Made by a program: the position numbers and the translations under genes
Shown: one piece after another, positions 1 to 10,424 of the stretch
Numbering within the stretch: the stretch's first letter is position 1
Layout: each line of letters opens with the position of its first letter
Assembly (NCBI RefSeq): GCF_037893015.1
Contig: NC_133659.1
Coordinates: 12,131,225 to 12,195,224 of the forward strand
DNA: 64,000 nucleotides
Origin: Macrotis lagotis
Lineage: Eukaryota; Chordata; Mammalia; Peramelemorphia; Peramelidae
Direction of reading: 5' to 3'
Notes under the pieces: generated by a model
What the model saw: only the letters and a program-made list of their open reading frames with translations
The model's database searches: none
Told to the model about the DNA's origin: nothing

Positions 1-191
1 ATTATGATGATTTTATAACCTCCCCTTTACTTTACAAAGAATAAACTGAGAACTAAGAAGTGATTTATTCAAGGATCAGAGGTAGGCAGCATGCATTAAT
101 CAATGCGCCAGCACTGTGCAGTGACAGACACTTATCATGGGCATACATAGCACCTACTATGGACTCAGAACTGGAAACTAAAGGGTGATTT

Positions 192-342
192 TTTTTTTTA
201 GGTTTTTGCAAGGCAAATGGGGTTAAGTGGCTTGCCCAAGGCCACACAGCTAGGTCATTATGAAGTGTCTGAGACAGGATTTGAACCCAGGTACTCCTGA
301 CTCCAGGGCCAGTGCTTTATCCACTGCCCCACCTAGCAGCCC
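192..342 (-). mobile_element. Short marsupial SINE with target-site duplication
   Basis: The reverse-oriented copy runs from a T-rich tail through 'ttgcaaggcaaatgggg' to 'ccacctagcagcccc'. It is flanked by perfect 14-bp duplications (ctaaagggtgattt at 178-191 and 343-356), so the insertion is intact and fairly young. It is a tRNA-derived, CORE-related family; the exact name was not verified. Confidence 0.85.
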
Positions 343-459
343 CTAAAGGGTGATTTGATTGCAAACAAACAAACAAAAACCCCAATGTTCTTTTGCTGCC
401 AAGGGAGGGACCATTTGATCTTCTGGAACTTTTTTGAGCTTCTCTTTTGAATCTCCCCC

Positions 460-600
460 AATTCCATTTTGCCTTTTCTTTGTCTCCTTCCCCCTCTGAT
501 GTAAGCTGCTTGAAGGAAAGGGACAAATGTCCTTTATGGTTCCTTCAGAGCCTAGCACAAGTTCCTGCACATGAAAGGGAGTTTATCAGATTCATTGAAT
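460..600 (+). mobile_element. L2 LINE 3' tail
   Basis: It carries the L2-type order 'tgtaagctgcttgaaggaaaggga', then 'ccttcagagcctagcac', then a 'gaatgaatga' tail. This is an old, diverged fragment. Confidence 0.5.
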
Positions 601-659
601 GAATGAAAAGAAAATGAATGAGGCATTCCCTACTCTCCTGATGCATCAGAATGAGACCT

Positions 660-845
660 GGATATGGATTCTTGAGAATATGAGTTCAAATCCCCAGTCT
701 TTCCATTGAATTAGAAGGGAAGGGACCTTCTTGACCTTGGTCCAGTTACTTCCCTTATTTGAATGTTTCTTCCCTGGAAAGTGAGGGGGTTGGACTGGAT
801 GACATAACAGTTCTCTTATGGTGTGATGTTTCTATGTAACACCCA
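660..845 (+). mobile_element. MIR/CORE-SINE remnant
   Basis: It shows 'gagttcaaatcccc', a 'ggtccagttacttccctta' CORE-like segment and a 'ggactggatgacat' end typical of marsupial CORE-SINEs. Heavily diverged. Confidence 0.45.
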
Positions 846-1777
846 CAGAGTCCTTCCTGAGAAATGAATTATAGCATTACACTAATGAGTTGGCTGCCTT
901 TGGATCCCAATTCCAAATCCAGGGCCCCAACTCTCTTCTGAAAGCATCCATTATTCCAAGTATGAAATGTGAGAACAATGCCCTGCCTAGCGGGACATTA
1001 CAGGTAAGGATCATATCTCATCTCCTGCATCAGGTTCACCCCACACAGAACAGGAAGCATTGTGGGGGAGGTTTCTACATTACTCCGGGTCATCACCTCT
1101 TGGTATGGCCAGTGATACAAAAAAGGTGTGATCTGTCAGTGGTCTCTGGAACATGAGAATTGAGATAATTTGAATCATTAGAAAAATAGGAAGTACCCAG
1201 TAAACAGGACACAGTCCCCTTCAGTTTAAGTTGGAGCCACAAACCTTCTTAGAAACTAATCTTGAAAGGTCAGAAGGTGTCATTTTTTTCTAGGTGGATA
1301 TAGGAACAAATTTGTCACCGGAGGTGGGTCATTGTCAAAGAAGTTAGTCTGCCTTCTTATCATTCACAAAACCAGAGTCAGAGCTCAGAATTTGAGAGTT
1401 TTCAAGAACCTTGTACATGAATGAGTGGAACTCATTCATGAAGAAATTCCCACCATAACATGCCAGACAAGTGACTGACCATTCTCTGCTTCATTTGGCA
1501 ATGGGAAAAGAATCAATTAGGGCAGATGCCTTCTGCCAAGATCCCCACTGAAATGAGCCTCTATCAATGGACCACACACCCTAGCACCCTGGCCACATAA
1601 CTTCTACCAGTTCTGTTTAGCAACAACAAAGTAGGAAGGGGAAAGTGAAGCCTGGGAATAGTTTTAAGTTGGAGCTTGGCAAATCATGAGAAATGATAGG
1701 ACGAGGGATTCAGGATTGATTACAGAGTCATAAAATATCATCCTGGTCCTATGATTTCAACCTCTGGTTGGCTGGTT
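845..1777. other. Unique intergenic stretch
   Basis: No recognisable gene, RNA or repeat was seen. The 88-residue open frame at 890-1156 has no recognisable domain and is probably chance. Confidence 0.4.
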
Positions 1778-1797
1778 TCTCTTAGAGCCTCCATTTT

Positions 1798-2210
1798 TTT
1801 TTTTTATAAAAGAAAGATCTTATTTATTTTGAATTTTACAATTTCCCCCTATTCTTGCTTCCCTCCCTCCCCCCACCCCCACAGAAGGCAGTCTGTTAGT
1901 CTTTACATTATTTCCATGGTATACACTGATCTAAGTTGAATGTGATGAGAGAGAAATCATATCCATAAGAAAGAAAAATAAAGTATAAGAGATAGCAAAG
2001 TCATATAATAAGATAATTTTTTTATATTAAATGTAATAATAGTCTTTGTTCTTTGTTCAAACTCTGCAATTCTTTTTCTGGATACAGATGGTATTCTCCA
2101 TCCCAGATACCCCAAAATTGTGCCTGATTGTTGCACTGATGGAATGAGTAAGTCCATCAAGGTTGGTCATCATTCTCATGTTGCTGTTAGAGTATCCAAT
2201 GTTCTTCTGG
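1798..2210 (-). mobile_element. 5'-truncated L1 3' tail with 19-bp TSD
   Basis: The copy reads in reverse from a poly(T) start through 'gaattttacaatttcccc' and 'cagaaggcagtctg' to 'ttctggatacagatggtat'. Perfect 19-bp duplications (ctcttagagcctccatttt at 1779-1797 and 2211-2229) frame it. It is a roughly 413-bp, 5'-truncated insertion of the same L1 tail family seen at 11126 and 24262. Confidence 0.8.
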
Positions 2211-2269
2211 CTCTTAGAGCCTCCATTTTAAAGGGGAGACTCAGGCCAACCATGTCTTCATGACTTCTT

Positions 2270-2395
2270 TCCCCTGGATGCCCCTTTTCTCACTTTAATC
2301 AATCATACAGGCAAGTCATGATATCATTTTCCTGGTGCCATACTCTTGGATCTTCGAGGTCAAAGGACAACCACTACTACTACTCCCCTTCCTCC
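2270..2395 (+). mobile_element. Fragment of long marsupial (MAR1-like) SINE
   Basis: 'caagtcatgatatcatttt...cttcgaggtcaaaggacaacc' followed by a 'actactactac' tail corresponds to the 3' half of the long SINE seen complete at 35713-36030. Confidence 0.5.
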
Positions 2396-2540
2396 CTCAG
2401 CTTTCTTTTGGGTCTTGTCTTCCCTCTGTAGAGGTTGGGGGCTGTCATTCTCTCTGCTTGCATTTGTATTCCTAGCATCTAGAACACTGACTGACACACA
2501 AAAGCACTTAATAAATGTTTATTGATTTGACTTAACTTGA
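2395..2540 (+). mobile_element. L2 LINE 3' tail
   Basis: 'tttgtattcctagcatctag' followed by 'aaaagcacttaataaatg' and a 'ttgatttgact' end matches the sense L2 3' terminus. Confidence 0.6.
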
Positions 2541-2960
2541 TTGAATCACAAATTTGATTTGGAAAAAACCTTAGGGATCAGGTGATCCAACCCAATGGAA
2601 TTCCATTCTGATGAAGGAAACTATGATTTGCCTCAGGTCATACAGCTAGCAAGTGGCTGAATTTGGATTTGAACTCAAGTCCAGTGCTCTATCCACTAAG
2701 ACATCTATCTGCCTTTTGAATGAAAAACAAATACAAGGTACCCTTGGGTAGTCAAGGTAGAATCAAACATAGTGATTCTAATCCTGTTCCTATTTGAAAA
2801 CTGATGGATCTAGATCCAAAAGAGACCTCAGAGACCATCTAGTCAACCCCCTCCCTCCTTTTACAGATGAGGAAAATGGAGGCTCAGGGGGCTTAAGTGA
2901 TGTACCCTTGGTCACACAGTTGGTGAGTACTAGAGATGGGATTTCCATGCAGGTTTCCTA
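2540..2960 (-). mobile_element. Two antisense MIR/CORE-type remnants
   Basis: Two blocks (about 2540-2705 and 2800-2960) carry antisense signatures: 'caggtcatacagctagcaag...gatttgaactcaag' and 'ttttacagatgaggaaaatggaggctcag'. Both are ancient. Confidence 0.5.
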
Positions 2961-3409
2961 GGGTACCAAGTTGCTTACATTGATTATTAACATCACACAA
3001 ACAGCTGGTGGACTCCTTAGGGGCGTTATGCTCAAAGATAACCAGGGCTAGTGGAATTGAGGGATGAGTTAGCTTGGGTCTTTGAGGTAGGAGCAAAGGA
3101 CAGGTTGGATTGTATTATCATGTGCTCTGACTCTTCTTGCCCCTCCTCTGGAGAGTCTGAAGAGTTGGAATCTGCTGTCACAAGTAGAGAAGAACAAGGT
3201 GCATTTGACAGAAAGTTTTCCTTTCTCATTGCAGTTTAGAATAATCCTGATCTCCCAGAAGAACTGGTCAGTGGCTTGAAGCTAAAACAGGCCTTATTTA
3301 GTCCTGGGGATTCCAGGACATTCTAATTCCTTGGTATTCCTTGATCAGGACAGAGGGAGCTACATCATTTAGAAACAGATTGTATCTGAATCACAGAAAC
3401 TCGGAGTGG

Positions 3410-3530
3410 GAATCAATAAATTCAAAAATATTTATGAAGTAGCAATTATTTGCTGGGTGTGTTCTCAGCATTGGGGATTCAGAGAAAGGAAGAAAGAGTC
3501 TCTCCCTTAAATTGCTCCATTCAAAAGGGG
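3410..3530 (-). mobile_element. L2 3' tail, antisense
   Basis: 'aaatatttatgaagtagcaa', then 'cagcattggggattcagaga', then 'agtctctcccttaaattg' is the reverse complement of an L2 terminus. Diverged. Confidence 0.45.
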
Positions 3531-3535
3531 AAACA

Positions 3536-3539
<4 letters not shown>

Positions 3540-3595
<56 letters not shown>

Positions 3596-4049
3596 GAAGA
3601 TGATTAAATAAATAGATGATAGATGATACCTAGATAGCTAAGAGATTAGACAGATAGATATAAAGATAGGTGGATAGCGAGATTGATGGATGCATAAATG
3701 GATGATAGATGATACCTAATTAAATAGATTAGAGAGATGGAGAGAAAGATGGATAGAGAGATAGATGGATTGTAACTAGATAGATGGTTGGGCAGATAGA
3801 AGATAGAGATAGAGACAGGGCTACAGACAGATAAATGGATAGAAGACAGAGGGTTGATAGACAGAGATAGATGGATAAAGAGATAGACTAGTTAGATGCT
3901 AGACGATTGCTAGCTAACTAGCTAGAGAGAGATTAGAGAGATGAATAGAAAGCTAGATGGATAGAGAGATAGATGAATAATATGAGACATAGACAGATGA
4001 TAGTGAAATAGGTAGACAGATAAATAGATCAATAAATAGAGTTAGATAG

Positions 4050-4106
<57 letters not shown>

Positions 4107-4300
4107 AATAATTAGGTGACACACAGGCAAATGGATAGACAGATGGGTAGACAGTTGGGTAGAAAGACAGATAAAAAGATAAGTAGATGGATAGATCCAT
4201 AGATGTGATATACATATAGACAGGTAGAAGTGAGATATAAATAGATTGATCAATGACATGATAGAATGATAGATGATTTATAGAAGACAGATATGAAAAG
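3540..4300. repeat. (GA)n and degenerate GATA-type satellite-like tract
   Basis: A pure AG run of about 26 units (3541-3592) passes into about 700 bp of degenerate GATA/GATG/GACA tetramers, with a purer GATA core at about 4045-4068 and another AG run at 4070-4102. The strand is strongly purine-rich. Short open frames across it are repeat artefacts. Confidence 0.9.
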
Positions 4301-4335
4301 ATAAATGAAAGAGCATTTTTTATTCACTTAGTATT

Positions 4336-4376
4336 TTTTTTTAATTTGTTTTTATCAGATCCTACCTAGCTGCCCC
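4336..4376 (-). mobile_element. 41-bp severely truncated SINE with TSD
   Basis: Only the head of the short SINE (antisense 'cctacctagctgcccc') plus a T-rich segment is present. It is flanked by perfect 15-bp duplications (tattcacttagtatt at 4321-4335 and 4377-4391). The duplications show a real insertion rather than a decayed longer copy. Confidence 0.75.
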
Positions 4377-4424
4377 TATTCACTTAGTATTTGTCAGGCA
4401 CTATATTACAAGCATATATACACA

Positions 4425-4570
4425 CTGGGACAGCTAGGTGGTTCAGTGGATAGAGCACCAGCCCTGGAGTCAGGCCTGAGATCAAATCTGACCACAGACA
4501 CTTAATAATTTCCTAACTGGGTGGCCTTGGGCAAGTCACTTAATCCCATTGCCTTGCCAAAAAAAATCTT
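4425..4570 (+). mobile_element. Short marsupial SINE
   Basis: Sense copy from 'gggacagctaggtggttcag' to 'attgccttgccaaaaaaa'. Imperfect flanking repeats (atatatacaca/ttatatacata) suggest the insertion points. Confidence 0.8.
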
Positions 4571-4589
4571 ATATACATAGAACCATCCA

Positions 4590-5192
4590 TGATATATAAA
4601 TGTGTACAATATAAAAATGAAGCAAATAAATATGAAGACATACAATGTAGTTAAGTACAAGGTGGCTAGGGAGGGAGTGTACTAGGAGTTGGGAATATTA
4701 AGAAAGGTTTCATGTGGAACATGGAGGTTGGGCTGTCTCAAAGGAAGACACACTCTGGGACAGAGGTAAGAAGAGATCTCACATCAGACATAGGGTGGGG
4801 TGGCTGATGCAAAGGTACAGAGGTAGGAAATGACTGTGTGAGGGAGAAAGAGGGCAGTCTGATTGGATTATAATATGTAGGAGGGGAGGAGACTGGAAAG
4901 AGAGGGTAAGGCTGTGTCATGAAGGGTTGTAAAGTTATCCAGAGAAGTTTGTGGTTCCAGAGGTGATGGGGAGCCCCTGGAGTTTGTGCAATAGGGAAGT
5001 CTTATGATCAGATCTATACTTAAGAAAAATTATGTAGTATTGTGAAGGTTAGACAATTGTTGAGGGTAGACGGAATCTGAAGGAAAGGGACTAAATGGTT
5101 GGGATTTTCATATCTGACAGCATCTATGGAGAGATGATCCTAAGGTAATAGGTATTGATGAGGAGAGAAAATAAGAGAGGGAGAGTGAATGT

Positions 5193-5285
<93 letters not shown>

Positions 5286-5928
5286 GGCAGAACTCTGGGA
5301 AAACAAAAAGAGACCAGGAAAGATGAATCAGATAGGGCAAAGATCCAGGAAGGAGTAATCTCACAAAAAAACATTGTCAAATGCACTGGGGAAGTCTAGA
5401 AGGTAAGCAGTAGGTCTAAGATAAAACCATCAGATCCATCAGATTAGATAACTTTCAAGAAGGTTGGTTGTGTTGAGTGACAGAGTGAGTACCAAGACCT
5501 GAAGGGAAGGCAATGAGTGTAGAGGAGAGATATGAACAACAGCTTGAGGATATGATAGGCTGTAAGGAAAGCTTATATATTATGTAGATGGGGAAAGATT
5601 CTCCATTTGGGAGGAGGAATGATTGTAGATATAATCTGCTGGAGAGGATAGAATTAAGTACAATTTAGATAGGTTGGATTTAGCCAAGAGAAGGGACACT
5701 TCATTATCAGAAATTAGAGGAGAGGATAGAAGATGATAAGGAGATTTGAGACAAGAAGATAAAAGATTCATTTTGAATAGCCTCAATTCTCTCAGGAAAA
5801 TCCTTAGCTAAGAGTGAGGGGAAAGAGTAGTGCAAATCATTTAGGGAGGAATAAAAGGATTACCTTGCTGTGGGAATGCCCACTAGTTTAGACACTTTTA
5901 CTACATAATGTCCTGAGTTAGTCAGATT
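4590..5928 (-). mobile_element. Long antisense L2 LINE fragment
   Basis: About 1.3 kb resembles the reverse complement of L2 ORF2. Examples are 'ggagcccctggagtttgtgc' (antisense of the '...WLPI' region), 'ggaaagggactaaatggttgg', and the 5' pieces 'gaagggacacttcattatc' and 'ctaagagtgaggggaaagag'. A GT/GA microsatellite interrupts it at 5196-5283. It probably continues to about 6260 beyond the SINE at 5940-6102. No intact frame. Confidence 0.6.
5196..5283. repeat. (GT)25(GA)19 compound microsatellite
   Basis: An uninterrupted GT run passes directly into a GA run. It gives overlapping low-complexity open frames on both strands that are not genes. Confidence 0.97.
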
Positions 5929-5939
5929 CTAAGATTTCC

Positions 5940-6102
5940 CTTTTTTTAAAAAATATTTTTGCAAGGTAAATAGGGTTAAGTGGCTTGCCCAAGGCCACAC
6001 AGCTAGGCAATTATAAAGTGTCTGAGGCTGGATTTGGACCCAGCTACTCCTGACTCCAGGGCCAGTGTTCTATCCACTGCCACTGCTTCACCTAGCTACC
6101 CC
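5940..6102 (-). mobile_element. Short marsupial SINE inserted in L2
   Basis: Reverse copy from a T-rich tail via 'gcaaggtaaatagggttaag' to 'cacctagctacccc', flanked by 11-bp duplications (ctaagatttcc at 5929-5939 and 6103-6113). It lies within the long antisense L2 and so is younger than it. Confidence 0.85.
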
Positions 6103-6280
6103 CTAAGATTTCCTTCAGTTACTCCTGAATACAAATGGAGGAGACAGATGGTAGGAATAGCATGGGACTCAGGCTAGGCAAGAAATGAGTTGTGACAGGA
6201 CAACATTGAACTGAAATGACTCTTGGACCAATATTGGAGAAAAAAGAGAGTGAATTCAAAGATGGATGATGATTGTCTGG

Positions 6281-6510
6281 GGTGGCTAGGTGGTGCAGTG
6301 GATAGAGTATAGCCCCTGGAGTTAAGAGTACCTGAGTTCAAATCTGACCTCAGACACTTAATAATTACCTAGCTGTGTGGCCTTGGGCAAACCACTTAAC
6401 CCCATTTGCCTTGCTAAATCAAAAAATAAATAAATAACAAACAAACAAATAAATAAATAATCAAATTAATAAATAAATTAATGAATGAATAAAAAACAGA
6501 CAAATGAATT
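6281..6510 (+). mobile_element. Short marsupial SINE with expanded AAAT-type tail
   Basis: The sense copy begins 'ggggtggctaggtggtgcag' and reaches 'gccttgctaaatc', then a tail of 'aaataaataaataa'-like units about 90 bp long, an expanded and diverged A tail. Confidence 0.8.
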
Positions 6511-6514
6511 AATA

Positions 6515-6982
6515 AATAAGGGCTTGGTGGTCTTCAAAGGGTGGAGGAGGGCCCCTTTGAAATCCATTACAAAGGGGGAATGGCCCCAGTCAGTCACAAA
6601 ACTGGGAGAGTTCTAATACCATTTCAAAGATGACAAACCCAAGATTAGAAGAAACTAGTCCTTAGCTGGTCATGAGTGACCTAGAATGTTGACCTTCTCC
6701 TTTGCACATGCTCAAGGAGATCTATCTGTTCTTGCTCATTAGTATGAGCAGAGTGGGGAAATGTATAGGAACCAATGAGTCAATTAGATTTTGTGACCCC
6801 AGCCCATGGTTGGCATGAAGGGGCAGGAACAAAGTCTTTCAAAGTGCATAAAAGAGCTTGTATGTTGGGATTTCCCTGCCCCTCTCTCTCACCATGAGAG
6901 AGGTGCGTCATTTTGTTAAGAGATCTTAATAAAAACCATTTTAATCACTCTGGACTAAGTATTCTCCTGTCAATTATAACAG
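6515..6982 (+). mobile_element. Possible solo LTR (endogenous retrovirus fossil)
   Basis: A roughly 470-bp unique-looking block has LTR-like layout: a 'gtgcataaaagagctt' TATA-type element near 6845-6860, an AATAAA at about 6927-6933 and an end near 'caattataaca'. No internal viral genes are attached. Family and exact ends are uncertain. Confidence 0.35.
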
Positions 6983-7204
6983 AAAGGATGATAGGAGCTC
7001 ACATTCAGATAAGAAAATGTCAAAGGCTTTGATGAGGGACAACATCTAATGAGAGACCAGTGAAACTTTGCTTGAAGACAACTTGAAGGTTGCAGGCACC
7101 TAGCAGTGACCACGGGCTGCATCCCTTCTCTAGTACTGGACACTGCCTCTGAGAGAGTTGAATGATAACAGTTTAAGATGGCCCAAACTGGACTTCTGGG
7201 TAAC

Positions 7205-7290
7205 TTGGCAACCAGAGAAATTAATCAGTAGAATAGATCCAAAGGCAATTGAAAGTGATAGAATAGTGTTTGATAAATCTAAAGCAAATC
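7205..7290 (+). mobile_element. L1 ORF2 fragment
   Basis: 'ttaatcagtagaatagatcc' and 'agtgtttgataaatctaaag' resemble the sense ORF2 segment of marsupial L1 that reads '...SVE(W/I)D...FDKPK'. Short and old. Confidence 0.45.
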
Positions 7291-7291
7291 T

Positions 7292-7425
7292 TGGGGCAGC
7301 TAGGTGGCACAGTGGATAGAGCACTGGCCCTGGAGTCAGGAGTACCTGAGTTCAAATTCAACCTCAGATACTTAGTAATTACCTAGCTGTGTGGCCTCAA
7401 AACAAAACAAAACAAAACTAAACTA
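7292..7425 (+). mobile_element. Short marsupial SINE, shortened 3' part
   Basis: 'ggggcagctaggtggcacag' to 'tagctgtgtggcctcaaaac', ending in a CAAAA-type tail and lacking the usual 'gggcaagtcacttaacccc' segment. Confidence 0.75.
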
Positions 7426-7483
7426 AAGATCTCTACTATTGTAATTAAGTCTCACTGATGCTGGGGAAGATGAGAATTTGAAT

Positions 7484-7778
7484 GTAACAGAATTTGGGTG
7501 GAGATGTAAATTGACTTGAAGTAGAGAATTATGATTGTAACAGAAACAATTGTAATCTTGGGTGGGGACCCTCCCCATTCTTAAAGTATTGATTTCATTG
7601 TTTAATGTAAAATTTGTATCCTGATCTCCTGAGGCTTTACCCTCTACCTAATTCCTGGTCTAGTAAGAGAAAGGAAGTTCAACTTTTGCCCTCTGGATGA
7701 AAGGCAAGACTTAAAAAATCGAGTTGGACAGGGCCACCCCAGGCTTCTCTGACTATGGCCCAGTCAACTCTGGCTGTT

Positions 7779-7822
<44 letters not shown>

Positions 7823-7946
7823 CCTCCCTAGCCCTTCTTCTGTGTAGTAACCTTTTTAATAAATTTTTGTTTTATTTCCACCAGTGCTTTCCCAAGTCTG
7901 AATAATGATTCCTCATAGGCAGAACCAAATCCAAGTATTTAACAGA
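7484..7946 (+). mobile_element. Possible solo LTR (endogenous retrovirus fossil)
   Basis: The block starts 'tgtaacagaa', contains a CT microsatellite (7776-7815), an AATAAA-type signal near 7857-7864 followed by a T-rich segment, and ends near 'gtatttaaca', the TG...CA layout of an LTR. No internal genes. Family not determined. Confidence 0.35.
7776..7815. repeat. (CT)n microsatellite
   Basis: About 18 CT units, nearly pure. Confidence 0.95.
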
Positions 7947-8279
7947 AATTCCTGGGATAATTGGACATCAGTCTGATAAAAATTACATCATGGAGTTATG
8001 GATTTAAACTGGAAGGCGTTATAGATATTATCAAGTACAACACCTTAACTTCCCAGATCTAGAAACAAAGATTTAGTCTGATGGCTCCTACAGTAAGCTT
8101 CAGTTGGTTACATGAGCTTGGTTTAAAAGGTCTCACCATCAACAAATGAAAGGAGTTGGGAAGTCTCTATCTTTCACAGTTCTGGAAGAGGGAGGAACAA
8201 ACATTTATATAACACTGCTGTGTGACAGTCATAGTTCTAAGCACTTTGCAAATATCTCATTGATTCTCATTGCAATCTA

Positions 8280-8620
8280 GCAAGAGTTTATGACCAGACA
8301 AAAGACAGAGGGGGTCATGGGAAATAAAATGAACAATCTGAATGACCCCAAATTGAAAACTTTAAAAACAAAATCAAATTAGGCAGAGAAAAAACTGTTA
8401 ATTGAGGGGAAAATATCTGCCACAAGTTGATCTAATAAAAATCTTGCTATCCAGGGTGTTCCCAAAATCTTAGGGCCATTTAAAACTAATTGAGCTTCAA
8501 GTAAGATTTGGGGGACACCTGTATTTAGGGAACTAACTCAAATATTTAAGAACCATTTTCCAACTGATAAATGGCAACAGGATATAAATGAGTATTTATC
8601 AGGAGACTGAAATGATGATT
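8280..8620 (+). mobile_element. L1 ORF2 fragment, sense, interrupted by a MITE
   Basis: 'aaattgaaaactttaaaaac', 'ggaaaatatctgccacaag', and 'ccaactgataaatggcaac...ggatataaatgag' follow the order of the C-terminal half of marsupial L1 ORF2. A 70-bp MITE interrupts it at 8452-8521. Confidence 0.65.
8452..8521. mobile_element. Mariner-like MITE
   Basis: Terminal inverted repeats 'cagggtgttcccaaaatctta' and the reverse complement of 'taagatttgggggacacctg' face each other across a core of about 28 bp, with TA just outside the right end. The short palindromic 'cagggtgtcccaaaa' form is typical of non-autonomous mariner elements. It lies inside an L1 fragment. Confidence 0.65.
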
Positions 8621-8869
8621 GACCATGTCTATCCCCTGTTCCCTTTTATGTCCAAATGTATCCATTTCCTACAAAGTTCACCTCAAGTATTCCAGGAGAT
8701 TGCCCCATTGCTTCTTCCTTGGAAGTGCTCTAGATTTAATCTGGGAGATGATAGGACAAAGATATATATCTCGGCATTAGTGACCAAATAACACAAATTA
8801 CTGAAAACATTAATAATAATAAGAGTAAGGGACAAAGATGCATGAAGCTTTACCTACCATAAGTAATAC

Positions 8870-9060
8870 TAGTTAACATTTATATAGAGTTTACTAATGC
8901 CAGATTTCATGCTAAGTGATTTGTGATTATTTATATATTTGATCCTCACAGCAACCTTTGGAGATATAGGCTATTATCTACATTTTTTAGTCAAGGAAAC
9001 TGAGGCAGAAATAAAGGGAAATAACTTGTTCAGGATCAGACAGCTATTAAATGTATGAGT
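8870..9060 (-). mobile_element. MIR, antisense
   Basis: 'gtttactaatgccagatttcatgctaagtg', 'gatcctcacagcaacctttggagatatagg' and 'aaggaaactgaggcagaaat' are the antisense MIR 3' and CORE segments in order. Confidence 0.7.
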
Positions 9061-9269
9061 TGAATATATAGGAGTTTTTAAAAAATTACAGTATTTTATG
9101 TGTATATATAATTGGGAATAATCAGGGGAATCCCTCTAATCTACTGGCCTGGGGCCATACACCTCATTTGGTCCTCTTAATAGACATGGGAGGTAAGTGC
9201 TACCTCTGTTGCTAGCACCATTTATATGAGAAAAGTGAGAATTAGAGAGCTTCTGTGACTTGTGAATGG

Positions 9270-9400
9270 TCAAACAATGCACAAACATTCATTGAGTACC
9301 TACTATATACTGTCAGCCATCATGTTGGGTACTGGGGTAAACAAAGGAAAATGAAAGAGTCTCTGCCTTCAAGGAACTTATAGTTAATAAGAGGAGACAA
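9270..9400 (-). mobile_element. L2 3' tail, antisense
   Basis: 'cattcattgagtacctactatata', 'gttgggtactggggtaaaca' and 'tctgccttcaaggaactta' are the reverse complement of an L2 terminus. Confidence 0.6.
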
Positions 9401-9453
9401 GAAGTATAGAAAAGATATTGATGCCTAGAATGAGAAAGGGAGGACAGGGAAGA

Positions 9454-9477
9454 CACACACACACACACACACACACA
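9454..9477. repeat. (CA)12 microsatellite
   Basis: Short pure CA run, followed by GACA/AGAC-rich sequence to 9536. Confidence 0.95.
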
Positions 9478-9550
9478 GAACAGTCAGAGAGAAACAGAGA
9501 CAAAGAGACACATATAGACACAGGCAGACAGAGATATACTTCAGTCTTTT

Positions 9551-9704
9551 TTTTTTTAGGATTTTTTTGCAAGGCAAATGGGGTTAAGTGGCTTGCCCAA
9601 GGCCACACAGCTAGGTAATTATTAAGTGTCTGAGACCGGATTTGAACCCAGGTCCTCCTGACTCCAAGGCCCATGCTTTATCCACTACGCCACCTAGCCA
9701 CCCC
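9551..9704 (-). mobile_element. Short marsupial SINE with 14-bp TSD
   Basis: Reverse copy, 'ttgcaaggcaaatgggg' to 'cacctagccacccc', flanked by tacttcagtctttt at 9537-9550 and 9705-9718. Confidence 0.9.
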
Positions 9705-9869
9705 TACTTCAGTCTTTTGATAGAACACCATTAGGAGCTTTATTGTGTATCTGTTCCAAGATATTTACAAGAATTACTGGGAATGGCCCCCCTTTTTTGT
9801 ATCAAATCAGAATAAATATTTGTAGAATTGATCTGAATCACAGCCTTCACATACTCTCCACTGAAGCTA

Positions 9870-10170
9870 CAAAGTCAATGGACTGCCCTAACTCCTCCTT
9901 CAGATGACACTCCCTCCTAGTTGCACAGGTAGGCTCCTCCTACCTTCAATGTACACAATTTTTCTCTTCCTTCAAGGCTCAGTTCACGGGCCTTCTCCTC
10001 TTCCATGAAGCCTTTCCTGATCACCTAGATCAAAGTGTCCTCTTCCTCTTGTAATTGTCCCAGGGCATTTTATCTGGATCTCTGCTATCTCCCACTGCAC
10101 CCTCCCTTTGTTAACCTGATTCATGGACCTCATTTTCCATCCTCAATAGAATATGAATATTTGAGAGAGG
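9870..10170 (+). mobile_element. L2 LINE 3' region
   Basis: 'cttcaaggctcagttcacgg', 'ttccatgaagcctttcctgatcac' and 'agaatatgaatatttgagag' are in L2 order. Diverged. Confidence 0.6.
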
Positions 10171-10263
10171 GGAGTATCTTTCTTCAGTTTTTCTTCACCT
10201 TTCTTTTAAAATAATTTTTTTTTTAGTGAGTAAACACTCATTCCCTTAAGAAATGAGCTTCCT

Positions 10264-10424
10264 GGGGTGGCTAGGTGGTGCAGTGGATAGAGCACTGGCT
10301 CTGGAGTCAGGAGTACCTGAGTTCAAATCTGACCTCAGACACTCAATAATTACCTAGCTGTGTGGCCTTGGGCAAGTCACTTAACCCCACTGCCTTGCAA
10401 AAAAAGAAAGAAATATTAAAAAAA
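10264..10424 (+). mobile_element. Short marsupial SINE with 16-bp TSD
   Basis: Near-complete sense copy from 'ggggtggctaggtggtgc' to an A-rich tail, with perfect duplications aagaaatgagcttcct at 10248-10263 and 10425-10440. Confidence 0.92.

Noticed and set aside
890-1156. 88-residue plus-strand frame in unique sequence
   Set aside because: No domain, no splice context or codon signature that I can support.
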